Assembly: GCF_018332715.1 (NCBI RefSeq) | Contig: NZ_BOQP01000024.1 | Span: 1 to 64,000, forward strand | Length of the DNA stretch: 64,000 nt | Direction: 5' to 3' | From: Winogradskya consettensis | GTDB lineage: Bacteria; Actinomycetota; Actinomycetes; Mycobacteriales; Micromonosporaceae | Part shown: one piece after another, positions 1 through 9,726 of the stretch | Layout: each line of letters starts with the position of its first letter | How positions within the stretch are numbered: position 1 is the first letter of the stretch | Translations under genes and position numbers: made by a program | The notes under the pieces: generated by a model | The model's input: the letters and a program-made list of their open reading frames with translations, nothing else | Told to the model about the DNA's origin: nothing | Database searches by the model: none

Positions 1-1
1 G

Positions 2-190
2 GCTCGGGCCGCCGGCTCGGGTTGGGTTGGTTCAAGCAGCAGTGCTTGGGCTGCGCCGGATGGCTACTACGCCGGTGTGGCCGACGGCATGGACGAGAGC
101 GGCACCGTCGCCGGTGGCTTGGGGCCGGCTGGGCCTACGCCTGCCACCCTGGACTTGCTGGACTTACGCCCGCCAGCTTGGGCCCGCTGA
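2..190 (+). CDS. 3' end of an unknown gene, cut by the window edge
   Basis: Frame 2 is open from the left edge to a TGA at 188-190 and gives about 62 C-terminal residues. The composition looks like coding sequence: a stretch around DGYYAGVADGMDESG is followed by a Pro/Leu-rich tail that ends in RPPAWAR. No start codon is visible, so the gene begins upstream of the window. I do not recognise the family. The stop codon lies inside the first copy of a 14-bp tandem repeat. It could be chance open frame in GC-rich DNA, but the TGA-repeat arrangement matches that of other genes here. Confidence 0.4.
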   Translation, partial: ARAAGSGWVGSSSSAWAAPDGYYAGVADGMDESGTVAGGLGPAGPTPATLDLLDLRPPAWAR

Positions 191-312
191 GTTGGACCGG
201 CCGAGCTGGGCCGACTGAGCTGGGCCGACTGAGCTGGGCCGACTGAGCTGGGTTGTCTGAGCTGGGTTGTCTGAGCTGGGCCGACTGAGCTGGGTTGTCT
301 GAGCTGGGTTGT
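187..312. repeat. Nine-copy 14-bp tandem repeat starting at a stop codon
   Basis: Nine consecutive 14-bp units run from 187 to 312. The later ones are either CTGAGCTGGGCCGA or CTGAGCTGGGTTGT. The first, more diverged copy contains the TGA of the upstream open frame. The array ends 9 bp before the TAA of the convergent HNH gene. It fills the whole gap between two convergent genes and holds no other feature. Confidence 0.9.
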
Positions 313-320
313 CTTACGGC

Positions 321-1592
321 TTATTGGCGTTGGTGGTATTGGTTGCGGCAGGGTTTCTGGTAGGGGTCGACGTCGGGTGGCGGGATGAAGTCCGGACGCC
401 GGTCAGGTCCGAACCGGATCCGCCAGCCCGCCCCCGGATCATGCAGAACCTTATGGTGCCGCACACACAACAGCACCATATTGTCCACATTCGAAGGACC
501 ACCATCCGCCCAGAACCAGACATGATGCGCCTCCGTCCACCGCGGCGGCCGATCACACCCCGGAAACCCACAACCACGATCACGCAAATACAGAACACGA
601 CGCAACGCCCCCGAAGCCAGACGCCGACGACGGCCCGCATTGAGGACCTGCCCCTGACCACCCAGAACCACAGGCAGAACCCGGGCATCACAGGCCAGGC
701 GCCGCACCGTCTCAGGCGACACCCGCACCCCGGTATCGGTCGTCCCGACACCCAGCGTCTGAGCCAGCGGGTCATAGGCGACCGACACCGACACTTGTGG
801 CGGCTCACCGCCATCGACGGGCAGCTCGGCAGTCCGCAACACCAACCGGCAAACCTCCGTCAGCGCATCCGCACGCTGCTGCGCCGGAGTCCGCTTGTCA
901 TCCGGACTCGGCACACACAACGGATGCAAAGCAGCCTGCACCACCGCGGCATCCTCCACACCGAGCGCACCGGACAACCGGACCATGCCATTGACCGGCA
1001 ACGACATCGTGAACCCACGCCGGGGACGAACACGAGCCTCCTGCCGAGCCAGAGCAGCCGCCGCGGCCTGATCAGCAACCTCCGGCGCAACATGCTCGAG
1101 GATCCGCTCCCCCACACGACGCAACTGATAAGCAGGAAACTCCCCCGCCATATCCAGCAGAGCAGTCTCGGCCAGCTCCACAATCGCGTACGTATCCACC
1201 GCCCCATCAGTCTGAGCAAGATCATCCGGCAGAGCATCAAGAGTCTCCACGATCACCGCAGCCTGCCGCAGATCAACACGACCATCAAGAACAGCCTGCC
1301 CGATCACCGGACGCTGCAACACGTCGGCGTGAGCAACAAGCTCCCGAGCCGGCTGCGGATCAACCACCAACAGCGAACGCAACCAGCCCTTCGCCGAACG
1401 ATGCCCCTGCACAGCAGGAATACCCCGACTGCAGGCCTGACGGACCAGCCGCGCCTGCAGCACCGTGGCGACCTGCGCAAGATGATGCGCGGCGTGCAGC
1501 ATCCCCGTCACATCATGATCGGACAACGGCCACAAAGGAGCAGCGGCAAGCTCCGCCGCCCCCTTGCTCAACCGCTGCAACTCCGCCAACAT
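321..1592 (-). CDS. HNH endonuclease with DUF222 domain (13E12-repeat family)
   Basis: This is a DUF222/HNH protein of about 423 residues, a family abundant in actinobacterial genomes and linked to mobile or selfish DNA; its biological role is not settled. The DUF222 region covers roughly residues 1-300. The C-terminal HNH nuclease shows CGFPGC, then WTEAHHVWF, an Asn in the GGPSNVDNM segment, and CVRHHKVLH, which supply the metal-binding and catalytic His/Asn residues. The frame stays open upstream to 2060, but that part is low-complexity repeat and belongs to the opposite-strand hydrolase. I place the start at ATG 1592; a GTG eight codons earlier is also possible. The activity is inferred from the motifs. 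Confidence 0.85.
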   Translation of the reverse strand: MLAELQRLSKGAAELAAAPLWPLSDHDVTGMLHAAHHLAQVATVLQARLVRQACSRGIPAVQGHRSAKGWLRSLLVVDPQPARELVAHADVLQRPVIGQAVLDGRVDLRQAAVIVETLDALPDDLAQTDGAVDTYAIVELAETALLDMAGEFPAYQLRRVGERILEHVAPEVADQAAAAALARQEARVRPRRGFTMSLPVNGMVRLSGALGVEDAAVVQAALHPLCVPSPDDKRTPAQQRADALTEVCRLVLRTAELPVDGGEPPQVSVSVAYDPLAQTLGVGTTDTGVRVSPETVRRLACDARVLPVVLGGQGQVLNAGRRRRLASGALRRVLYLRDRGCGFPGCDRPPRWTEAHHVWFWADGGPSNVDNMVLLCVRHHKVLHDPGAGWRIRFGPDRRPDFIPPPDVDPYQKPCRNQYHQRQ

Positions 1593-1699
1593 GAGACCCA
1601 CAATAGAACACACGTACGACAAAATTTCAGCCTCAGGGATCTCCTCCAGAGACCGGAATCTGACACTTTGAAACGAGATGCGACGGGCACTATGTAACG

Positions 1700-2526
1700 G
1701 TGGAGGTCGATTTTGTTCTTGTGCACAGCTTGCTGCTCGGGCCGCGAAGTTGGGCTCCAGTGGACGAAGATTAGGGGCCGTCGTGCCGTCGTTGGTGGGT
1801 GCCGTCAACGCGGGGCCGCCGTTCTGGCCGGGGATCGCTGCGACCGTCGCAGCCGCAGTACCGGCTGGCCGGCCCGCAGCGAGTGGGCGGCGCGAAACGG
1901 CTGGACGACCCGCAGCGAGTGGGCGGCGCGAAGCGGATGGACGGCGCGAAGCGGATAGGCAGCCGGCAGCAGGTAGGCAGCCGGCAGCGGGTAGGCGGCC
2001 AGCAGCGGGTGGGCGGCCAGCAGCGGGTGGGCGGCCGGTGGTGGTTGTGGTGCACAGCAATGCGGGGCGGTTCGTGCCGGTGATTGTTGACGCGATCGGG
2101 GAGCGCGTTGCTGGGTGTGTGTTCGTGGATGCGGCGTTGCCCGGGGATGGGGTGGGGCGGGAGCGGCTCGAGGGTTTGCGGGCGATGGCTGGTGCGGATG
2201 GGCGGGTGCCGCCGTGGACGTCGTGGTGGGGTGAGGATGCGGTGGCGGGGTTGTTCGGGGATGGGCGGATGCGGGCTGAGGTGTCGGGTGAGCAGCCGCG
2301 GGTGCCGGTGAGCTTTTTTGAGGAGGAGGTTCCTGTCGTCGCCGGGTGGGATGAGCGGGCGTGCGGTTACCTGTGGTTCAGCCAGGCTTATGAGGACAGG
2401 GCGCGGGAGGCGGAGCGGCGGGGGTGGGCCGTCGGGCATATTGCCGGTGGGCATCTGCATCAGGTGGTGGATCCTGGGGCTGTGGCGCGGGGCATCGTGG
2501 CGGTGACCAGTGCGGCGGGTGGGTGA
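1700..2526 (+). pseudogene. Alpha/beta hydrolase, frameshifted and invaded by an in-frame repeat array
   Basis: A GTG at 1700 opens a frame reading VEVDFVLVHSLLLGPRSWAP, a normal N-terminus for a small actinobacterial alpha/beta hydrolase, but it stops at TAG 1772-1774. The continuation is in another frame: VVPSLVGAVNAGPPFWPGI from about 1780, then the nucleophile elbow HSNAGRF just after 2050, and a C-terminus with the late His in GHIAGGHLHQVV. One indel between about 1765 and 1780 would restore a single frame. Between the two halves sit about 55 residues of Ala/Gly/Pro/Arg repeat (1866-2036), where relatives have a short loop. Both defects suggest a dead gene. A sequencing error could explain the frameshift but not the repeat. 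Confidence 0.7.
1866..2036. repeat. 18-bp-period tandem array inside the broken hydrolase
   Basis: The sequence is built from 18-bp units (and a 36-bp double unit) such as TGGGCGGCCAGCAGCGGG and TAGGCAGCCGGCAGCAGG, drifting in sequence from one end to the other. The unit length is a multiple of three, so the hydrolase frame stays open across the array as Gly-Arg-Gln-Pro-Ala-Ala-like hexapeptides. The reverse strand is also open, which lengthens the apparent upstream frame of the HNH gene. Confidence 0.85.
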
Positions 2527-2545
2527 GGGGCACGGCATACTTGGG

Positions 2546-2625
2546 GGTGTAGACGCGACTGGCGGCACCGAGGATGGGCAACCATCGGGGAGCTTGTTGT
2601 GGGGGCCGTCCGCCTGGGTGCCCAC
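2546..2625 (+). promoter_or_regulatory. ZTP (pfl) riboswitch upstream of folD
   Basis: The segment matches the conserved core of the ZTP/ZMP-sensing pfl motif in order: CGCGACTGGCG (2554-2564), a short hairpin GATGG/CCATC (2573-2577 with 2582-2586), GGGGAGC (2587-2593), a linker, and CCGCCTGGG (2610-2618). This family is known to control folate one-carbon genes including folD, the gene that follows. A CCCAC/GTGGG hairpin (2621-2632) overlaps the GGGAGGG ribosome-binding site, which suggests control of translation; that part is inference. ZTP binding would be expected to turn folD on. Confidence 0.88.
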
Positions 2626-2640
2626 GTGTGGGAGGGCCTC

Positions 2641-3510
2641 ATGTCAGCGGAGACTCAGGCGAAGCTGCTGCCCGGTAAGCCGGTGGCCGACGCGGTGCTC
2701 GCCGATGTGGCGCAGCGGGTCGCGAAGCTCAAGGAGGGTGGCGTTCAGCCGTCGCTGGCCACGATTCTGGTCGGGGACGACGATGCCAGCGCCGGGTACA
2801 TCCGGATCAAGCAGCGGCAGGCCGGTGAGCTGGGGTTCGTGTCGCCGCACGAGCATCTGCCGAGTGATGCGACGCAGGACGACCTGCATCGGGTGATCGA
2901 TCGGCTGAACGCCGACAAGTCCGTGCACGCGCTGCTGATCCAGTATCCGCCGCCCGCGCACATCGATTATGACGCCGCGCTGATGTCCGTCGACCCGGAC
3001 AAGGATGTCGATGGCATGCATCCGCTGAACCTGGGGCGGCTGTCCGTGGGGCTGCCGGGGGCGCGGCCGTGCACGCCGGCGGGGATCGAGGCGCTGCTCG
3101 CGCACTACGAGATTCCGGTGGCCGGGCATGAGGTCGTCATTCTGGGGCGCGGTGCCACTATCGGGCGGCCGCTGGCAATGATGCTGTCGCAGAAGCGGCC
3201 GACTGCGAACGCCGCTGTGACCGTTGTGCACACCGGGGTGCCGGATTGGGAGCGGTACACGAAGCGCGCGGACATTTTGATCGCGGCTGTGGGCGTGCCG
3301 GGGATCATTCAGCCCGAGCATGTACGGCCGGGAGCTACCGTCATCGGGGCTGGTGTGCGGTATGAGGGGCGCCGGTTGCTGCCGGACGTGGCCGAAGAGG
3401 TCGCGGGTGTCGCGGGTGCGCTCACCCCGCGCGTCGGCGGCGTCGGCCCGACCACCGTCGCCATGCTGTTCCGCAACGCCGTCGAGGCCGCAGAAAAGGC
3501 CAGCCGCTGA
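2641..3510 (+). CDS. folD: Bifunctional methylenetetrahydrofolate dehydrogenase / methenyl-THF cyclohydrolase
   Basis: FolD interconverts 5,10-methylene-THF, methenyl-THF and 10-formyl-THF in the cytosol, supplying formyl groups for purine synthesis and initiator tRNA. The 289-residue protein has the family motifs in order: YIRIKQ with the catalytic Lys, QYPPPAH, the DKDVDGMHP signature, PCTPAGI, the Rossmann loop GRGATIGRP and a C-terminal VGGVGPTTVAML. The start is ATG 2641, preceded by GGGAGGG; an ATG at 2599 in the same frame lies inside the riboswitch and is not used. The length is normal. The gene stands alone behind a ZTP riboswitch. Its TGA lies in the first copy of a 17-bp tandem repeat. 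Confidence 0.95.
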   Translation: MSAETQAKLLPGKPVADAVLADVAQRVAKLKEGGVQPSLATILVGDDDASAGYIRIKQRQAGELGFVSPHEHLPSDATQDDLHRVIDRLNADKSVHALLIQYPPPAHIDYDAALMSVDPDKDVDGMHPLNLGRLSVGLPGARPCTPAGIEALLAHYEIPVAGHEVVILGRGATIGRPLAMMLSQKRPTANAAVTVVHTGVPDWERYTKRADILIAAVGVPGIIQPEHVRPGATVIGAGVRYEGRRLLPDVAEEVAGVAGALTPRVGGVGPTTVAMLFRNAVEAAEKASR

Positions 3511-3606
3511 GCAGAACGGCCCGCTGAGCAGAACGGCCCGCTGAGCAGAACGGCCCGCCAAGCAGGGCGGCCCGCCAAGCAGGGCGAGCCGCTGAGGAAG
3601 GCGAGC
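3505..3606. repeat. 17-bp tandem repeat spanning the folD stop codon
   Basis: Three exact 17-bp units CGCTGAGCAGAACGGCC (3505-3555) are followed by two or three diverged units (CGCCAAGCAGGGCGGCC type). The first unit contains the last sense codon and the TGA of folD, so the stop codon itself is copied. The array leads into a non-coding spacer before the convergent GGDEF gene. Confidence 0.9.
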
Positions 3607-3657
3607 CGCTGGCGTGAAGCGGGCAGGCCGGCCAGAAATGGGTCTGTGGGGCGGGGC

Positions 3658-5307
<1,650 letters not shown>

Positions 5308-5318
5308 TACTTGAGCAA

Positions 5319-6383
5319 CTACCCGCTGAAGCGGGCGCTCTTGGCCAGCGCGACGAACGCGGCGAGCGAGGTGCTGTCCGTGTCGAGGCGCCACTTCTCG
5401 TCGTACCCGGGATGGGTGTCGGTGTCGAACCAGACGACCGCGCCCACCGCGGGGTGGTTGCCGACCCACTGGGCGAGCAGGGCGATCCAGTCGGCCTTGG
5501 TACGCCCCCCGTTGTCGACGGCCCCCACCTCGGTGATCATCAGCGGCTTGTGGTTCGCGTACGAGCGGTAGATCGGCCCGAAGATCGTGTCCGGGGTCTC
5601 GTGGTGCAGGTTGTAGCCGGAGACGCCGACCCAGTCGACGTACTTGTCGCCGGGGTAGAGGGCCGCGAACGTGTTCCAGTCGGCGACCGGGGAGGAATTC
5701 CAGTTCGGGCTCCACACCCAGGAGACGTTGTCGGCGCCCTCGTCGGCGAAGATGCCGTGGAGCCGTTTCCAGGACTCGATGTAGCCGTCCGGGCTGTTGG
5801 CGTTGCGGGCCGGCGACCAGCCGTACCAGTCGCCGTTCATCTCCCAGCCCCAGCGCAGCAGGACCGGGCGTTTCTGGGCCTTGAGCCGGCGCGCGGCCCG
5901 TTTGATCAGGGCGTCGTGCGAGCCGTTGATGATGTCGGCGTAGCCCGTGCCGCGCCACGACACCATCGGGAACGCGTGGTCGGCGATGCCCGTGAGCTTG
6001 GTGGGCAGCTGGTCGTCCCAGTCGTAGAAGACGTGCAGGATCCGCTCTTCGCGGCCCATCTGCCGGCGGCGCAGGGCGAGGGCCTGGGCGGTGGTCTTGC
6101 CCGACAGATCCAGGTACGCGCCCAGCAGCGCCTTGCCGTTGCGGAAAGGCACCGTGCCGCCACCTTTGGCCACGCCGGCGGGCAGCGCGTCCGCGGACGG
6201 GTTCGCGGCGGGTGTCTCGGCGACCCTGCCGGGTGAGGTGGTCGCCTCGGCCGCCGTCTCGGGGCTGCGCAGCTGCTGAACCGTCGCGGCACCGGCCGGG
6301 ACGGCGGCGAGCGCGGCGAGGCCCAGGAAGTACCGGCGGCTCAGCGTGCGACGGGGAGCGCGGTGAATGCCCTGCCTGCTCAT
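5319..6383 (-). CDS. Exported glycoside hydrolase of GH26 (beta-mannanase-like) type
   Basis: This 354-residue protein has a twin-arginine signal (SRRYFLGLAALAAVPAG), so it is probably exported folded through Tat. The catalytic domain (about residues 80-350) is a TIM barrel. A proton-donor Glu is visible in RWGWEMNGDW and a nucleophile Glu in MITEVGAV, the usual GH26 pair. GH26 enzymes cleave beta-mannan or related beta-1,4 or beta-1,3 glucans; the substrate cannot be read from the sequence. It lies 12 bp after the polysaccharide deacetylase and 11 bp before the diguanylate cyclase, suggesting co-transcription and a role in processing a surface polysaccharide. Confidence 0.85.
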   Translation of the reverse strand: MSRQGIHRAPRRTLSRRYFLGLAALAAVPAGAATVQQLRSPETAAEATTSPGRVAETPAANPSADALPAGVAKGGGTVPFRNGKALLGAYLDLSGKTTAQALALRRRQMGREERILHVFYDWDDQLPTKLTGIADHAFPMVSWRGTGYADIINGSHDALIKRAARRLKAQKRPVLLRWGWEMNGDWYGWSPARNANSPDGYIESWKRLHGIFADEGADNVSWVWSPNWNSSPVADWNTFAALYPGDKYVDWVGVSGYNLHHETPDTIFGPIYRSYANHKPLMITEVGAVDNGGRTKADWIALLAQWVGNHPAVGAVVWFDTDTHPGYDEKWRLDTDSTSLAAFVALAKSARFSG

Positions 6384-6395
6384 ATCAGGGCCGGC

Positions 6396-7208
6396 TCATG
6401 TGAGGTTGCGGCCGGCGACCCGGGCGGCCCGCCGGACCGTACGCCAGCCGGGCTGGGCGAGCTGTTTGAGTTTCGGGACCAGCGCGGAACCGCCCCCGGC
6501 GACCAGGGCGACGAGGTCGTCACCGGTCAGGTCGGGGGTGGGCTGGAGCCGGGGCACGGCGAAGCGCTTCTCCCCCGGGGTGTGCAGGCGCCGGCCGACC
6601 TCGGTGGCGTTGTCGTGCCCCGCGGCGAGCACGGCGGCGCGGACCTTGGTGCCGTTGTAACCATGGGGGTACGCGAACCCGCGCACCCGCCGTCCGAGCC
6701 GCTGCTCCAGCTCGTCCTTGCTACGGGTGACCTCCTCGCGCAACTGCGCGGCGGGCAGCACGTCGAGCGGGTGGTGCACGAGGCTGTGGTTCGCGATCTC
6801 CACCCCGGCGTCGGCGACCTCGGCGAGCTCGTCCCAGGTGAGCAGCTTGCCGAAGTCGGGCGCCCAGCGGCCGAGCCACTGCGCGGGCCGCCCGAGGTGC
6901 CCGACGGAGGTGTACAGGGTCGCGGAGGCCCCGGTCCTCGCGAGCACGGGCACGCCCGCGGTGAGGAAGTTGCGGTAGCCGTCGTCGAAGGTGACAGCGA
7001 GCAGTTTGTCGGTGCAGCCCTCGTCGAGCAGGTCGAGGGCCTCGGTGAGCCCGACGAGCCGGTATCCGGCCATGGTGAGGGCGCTCAGCTGCTCCTCGAG
7101 CCGGCCGGGTGGGACGGCGAGATCACGCAGGGGACCGGCCACCGCGGAGACCGAGTGATACATCAGCGCGGGCAGGCTCTGCCAGGCCGATGATGCTACG
7201 ACGGTCAC
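6396..7208 (-). CDS. Polysaccharide deacetylase (NodB / CE4 family)
   Basis: CE4 enzymes remove N- or O-acetyl groups from glycans. The 270-residue protein starts with LPALMYHSV and carries the NodB motifs TFDDGYR (catalytic Asp and metal Asp) and NHSLVHHPL (metal His pair), followed by GFAYPHG. No clear signal peptide is visible at the chosen ATG (7208), so it is cytosolic or its start is wrong. It is the first gene of the three-gene operon. The roughly 290-bp region upstream (7209-7502), shared with a divergent small membrane gene, must hold the promoter; I could not identify a riboswitch there. Confidence 0.9.
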   Translation of the reverse strand: MTVVASSAWQSLPALMYHSVSAVAGPLRDLAVPPGRLEEQLSALTMAGYRLVGLTEALDLLDEGCTDKLLAVTFDDGYRNFLTAGVPVLARTGASATLYTSVGHLGRPAQWLGRWAPDFGKLLTWDELAEVADAGVEIANHSLVHHPLDVLPAAQLREEVTRSKDELEQRLGRRVRGFAYPHGYNGTKVRAAVLAAGHDNATEVGRRLHTPGEKRFAVPRLQPTPDLTGDDLVALVAGGGSALVPKLKQLAQPGWRTVRRAARVAGRNLT

Positions 7209-7502
7209 CGCTTACCTCCCCCACGCTCACGAACATGACCACTATCGGTCAGAATCCCGGCGAGCTTCGTGGTTCGGCGCACTGGTTCCTTTTCCGCTCG
7301 CTGCGGCGCGTTTCCGCCGCTCAGGCCACGTTACGACGCGGTACCGAACGTGTCCAGCGCGTGTCCGGCAGCGGTTGGGAACATATCGATGACGGTCAGC
7401 GTGCTCCCGGCGTACCCGTCGAGGGCCTCTGCCGAAAGTCATAGACCGCCTCGGGCTGCGGAGGGAAGCGCGACCACCCACGGCCTTGGCAGGGTCGTGA
7501 CC

Positions 7503-7745
7503 ATGAATGCAGACCGTGCGCGCCGCCTCGCCGAGGCCGCCGCCGAGGCCGGGATCCTGCTGGCCGTCTCCGCGCTGCCGACCGCGTGGTATGCCCTCGA
7601 CGCCCAGCTCGGAGTCGTGCTCGCGGGCATGTTCGCCCTGCTGACCGCCGCAACGTATGCATTACACACAGTGACATTTGACTGTCTGCGGTTGACAGCT
7701 GACCGAGGAAAGGGCAGATTTTCTTATACCCAGCGTAAGGAATGA
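7503..7745 (+). CDS. Small membrane protein of unknown function
   Basis: This is an 80-residue protein from ATG 7503 (a GTG two codons earlier is possible). It has two hydrophobic segments, around AGILLAVSALPTAWYAL and GVVLAGMFALLTAATYAL, and a basic C-terminal tail. No family is recognised. It lies divergent from the deacetylase operon and 30 bp before the next hypothetical gene, with which it could be co-transcribed. The function is unknown. Confidence 0.55.
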   Translation: MNADRARRLAEAAAEAGILLAVSALPTAWYALDAQLGVVLAGMFALLTAATYALHTVTFDCLRLTADRGKGRFSYTQRKE

Positions 7746-7775
7746 ACCAAGCGGCGCCTCGACCCGTACCCCGGG

Positions 7776-8462
7776 ATGCACCCGTTCTTCAACACCCCGG
7801 GAGTGACCAGGATGTTCCGTCTCATCCAGCTCCACGCGCAGCACGGCGTACCCCGCATCGGCGTCGACCCCGATGGCTACGGCAGCGAGCGCGCGGCGAT
7901 AGCCCGTTACCGCGAGACGCCCGCGACCTATTTCGGCGTGGGCCGCTTCGATGAGTCCGGCCGGCTCGCGGAGATCATCATGGATATCGAGTGCAACCCG
8001 GCGAACGGGTGCCCGAATCTCGCGGTGGTCGTGCACGCCGAGACGTTCCAGCCGCTCTGCGACACCTGCTCGTTCGGTCTCGAGGTGCTCAGCGTCGCCG
8101 AGCTCTCCGACCGGCTCGGCGTCGCGGTACGGCTCGCGCCGGTGATGGCTTCCTCCGGGCGCCACGCCGCGCCGGACGACAGCTGCAGCGTCACCAACCG
8201 CATCGCCCGGGAGCTGGCCACCGGCATCGAGAACCCGGTCTGGCGCATGGAGCTCTGCGCGGAGCTCGCGCGTACGCCCGCCGCGGTCAACGGCCTGCTC
8301 ATCGGCGTCGGCGCGCTCAGCCACCGCGACGTGCTGGACCTCTACCCGGCGCTGTGCGCCCTCGGCAGCCAGCTGCCCGGGCTCGTGCACGGCGACCTGA
8401 CCCGCGCCACCGCCCGGCCGCTCAGCCCCGCGGGAGTCGCGGGGCTGAGACTGGGCCTCTGA
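7776..8462 (+). CDS. Hypothetical protein with a four-cysteine cluster
   Basis: This 228-residue soluble protein has no recognised domain. Residues about 75-105 hold four cysteines in the order C-x5-C then CDTC (ECNPANGCP ... LCDTCSF), a spacing that could bind zinc or iron-sulfur. An alternative start at ATG 7812 (MFRLIQLHAQHG) is equally plausible, as neither site has a strong ribosome-binding site. The gene ends at a TGA inside a 14-bp tandem repeat. The function is unknown. Confidence 0.65.
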   Translation: MHPFFNTPGVTRMFRLIQLHAQHGVPRIGVDPDGYGSERAAIARYRETPATYFGVGRFDESGRLAEIIMDIECNPANGCPNLAVVVHAETFQPLCDTCSFGLEVLSVAELSDRLGVAVRLAPVMASSGRHAAPDDSCSVTNRIARELATGIENPVWRMELCAELARTPAAVNGLLIGVGALSHRDVLDLYPALCALGSQLPGLVHGDLTRATARPLSPAGVAGLRLGL

Positions 8463-8494
8463 GATCGGGCCTCTGAGATCGGGCCTCTGAGATC
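8453..8494. repeat. 14-bp tandem repeat spanning a stop codon
   Basis: Three exact copies of GGGCCTCTGAGATC lie at 8453-8466, 8467-8480 and 8481-8494. The first copy contains the TGA (8460-8462) of the hypothetical gene. The repeat fills most of the 43-bp gap to the stop of the convergent ScyD/ScyE-like gene. Confidence 0.95.
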
Positions 8495-8505
8495 GGGCTC
8501 GGGCT

Positions 8506-9633
8506 CTAAAGCCGGATCTTGACGACCGAGCCGGCGCCGGCACAGACACCGCAGTTGGTGACGTACGCGTCCTTGCCGCGGATCGCGATGCCACCCGGCG
8601 CCGTCAGGCCCTCCGACGCGACGACCCTGTGCTCGCCCTGAGGATCGACCTGGATCAGCGCGCCGGTGCGGTCTCCGCTGAGCAGGCCGTTCCTGGCGAT
8701 CTCCAGGGCGTAGAGGCTGCCCTTCGGCCCGAACGCCAGGTCGATGACGTTGGTCAGCCCGGTCGCGTAGACGACCGGCGCGTGACCGGGCACGACCCGG
8801 TAGATGCGGGCGCCCCCGGCCGGGAACGGGAATCCGGTCAGCTCCGAGACGTAGAACGCGCCGTCCGGGCCCTTGACCACCGAGGTGGGCACGGACTGCA
8901 TCGGGAGCGGGGTGCCCTCGGGCAGGTCCGGGTTACCCGCCGGGGCGGGCACGGTGCGCTTGCCGAAGACCGCGACCGTGCTGACCTTGCCGCGGGCGCT
9001 CGCCTTCAGCAGGGTGTTCGCGCCCGCGTCGACCACGTACCGGGTACCGCCGACGACCGTGAGGCCGGCCGGGTTCGTGTCCGCGGCCGCCTTGTCCGGG
9101 TTCGCCTTCTTCTCGTACGCGCCCAGGTCGGCGATCAGGCGCGGGCCGCTGCGCCCCGAGGCGTACAGCTTCGCCATGCCGGTGAGCTTCTTCGTCGTGA
9201 CCCGGACGTCCGGGTCGGCGGCCAGGCCGACGGTGAACGACAGCAGGCCGAAGCCGTCCACGGCGACGTCCGCCGGGCCGATCGCCTGGCTGCCGTCGTG
9301 ACCGGCGAGCGACGGCAGGCCCGCGCGCACGCGTTGCTGCTGCCCGAGGCGTACCCGGGTGATCGATCCGGTGGTGCCGAAGCAGACCAGGCCCTCGGCG
9401 CCGTCGAGACACGGACCCGGGCCACCGGTGCCCGCCTCGGCGATGTACAGCGTGCCGTCCGGTGCGAACGTGAGCCCGCGCGGGTTGTTCAAGTTCGTCG
9501 CCACGACGGTGAGTGCCGGCGTGGTGGTGGTGGTGGCCGGTGTGGTGGCCGCCGCCGGTAGCGCCGGGACCAGGGACACGGTCAGCGCGCCGGCCGCTGC
9601 TGCGGCGGCGACTGCGGAACGTCCAGCAATCAT
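8506..9633 (-). CDS. Secreted ScyD/ScyE family beta-propeller-like protein
   Basis: This 375-residue protein has a Sec signal peptide (about residues 1-29, ending PALPAAATT) and then NHL/SMP-30-like propeller repeats (NPRGLTFAPDGTLYIAE, PTSVVKGPDGAFYVSE, IDLAFGPKGSLYALE). This is the ScyD/ScyE family. The family is named after scytonemin-cluster genes, but actinobacterial members have no known substrate. A C-terminal CGVCAG could form a disulfide or bind metal. The start is ATG 9633 with GGGAGA upstream. It is divergent from the P-loop kinase gene. Confidence 0.85.
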   Translation of the reverse strand: MIAGRSAVAAAAAAGALTVSLVPALPAAATTPATTTTTPALTVVATNLNNPRGLTFAPDGTLYIAEAGTGGPGPCLDGAEGLVCFGTTGSITRVRLGQQQRVRAGLPSLAGHDGSQAIGPADVAVDGFGLLSFTVGLAADPDVRVTTKKLTGMAKLYASGRSGPRLIADLGAYEKKANPDKAAADTNPAGLTVVGGTRYVVDAGANTLLKASARGKVSTVAVFGKRTVPAPAGNPDLPEGTPLPMQSVPTSVVKGPDGAFYVSELTGFPFPAGGARIYRVVPGHAPVVYATGLTNVIDLAFGPKGSLYALEIARNGLLSGDRTGALIQVDPQGEHRVVASEGLTAPGGIAIRGKDAYVTNCGVCAGAGSVVKIRL

Positions 9634-9726
9634 GTTGTCTCCCTCAGTGGTGCATTCACCTGGGAAAACGAGTCGCCCGGCGGGCGAGTGGCGCCCGCAC
9701 TCTTTCGGGGCCGCCATAATCGACCG

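Noticed and set aside
187..312. CRISPR-like or IS-end repeat
   Set aside because: The units are contiguous with no spacers and there is no cas gene or transposase. It is a plain tandem repeat, as are the other arrays in the window.
1760..1785. Programmed frameshift in the hydrolase
   Set aside because: No slippery heptamer or downstream structure is evident, and the large repeat insertion argues for a decayed gene instead.
2599..2640. Upstream ATG for folD
   Set aside because: It lies inside the ZTP riboswitch. The ATG at 2641 has the ribosome-binding site and aligns with the normal FolD N-terminus.
7209..7502. c-di-GMP or c-di-AMP riboswitch ahead of the deacetylase operon
   Set aside because: I looked for the conserved cores of both riboswitch classes because of the downstream GGDEF gene and found none that fit.
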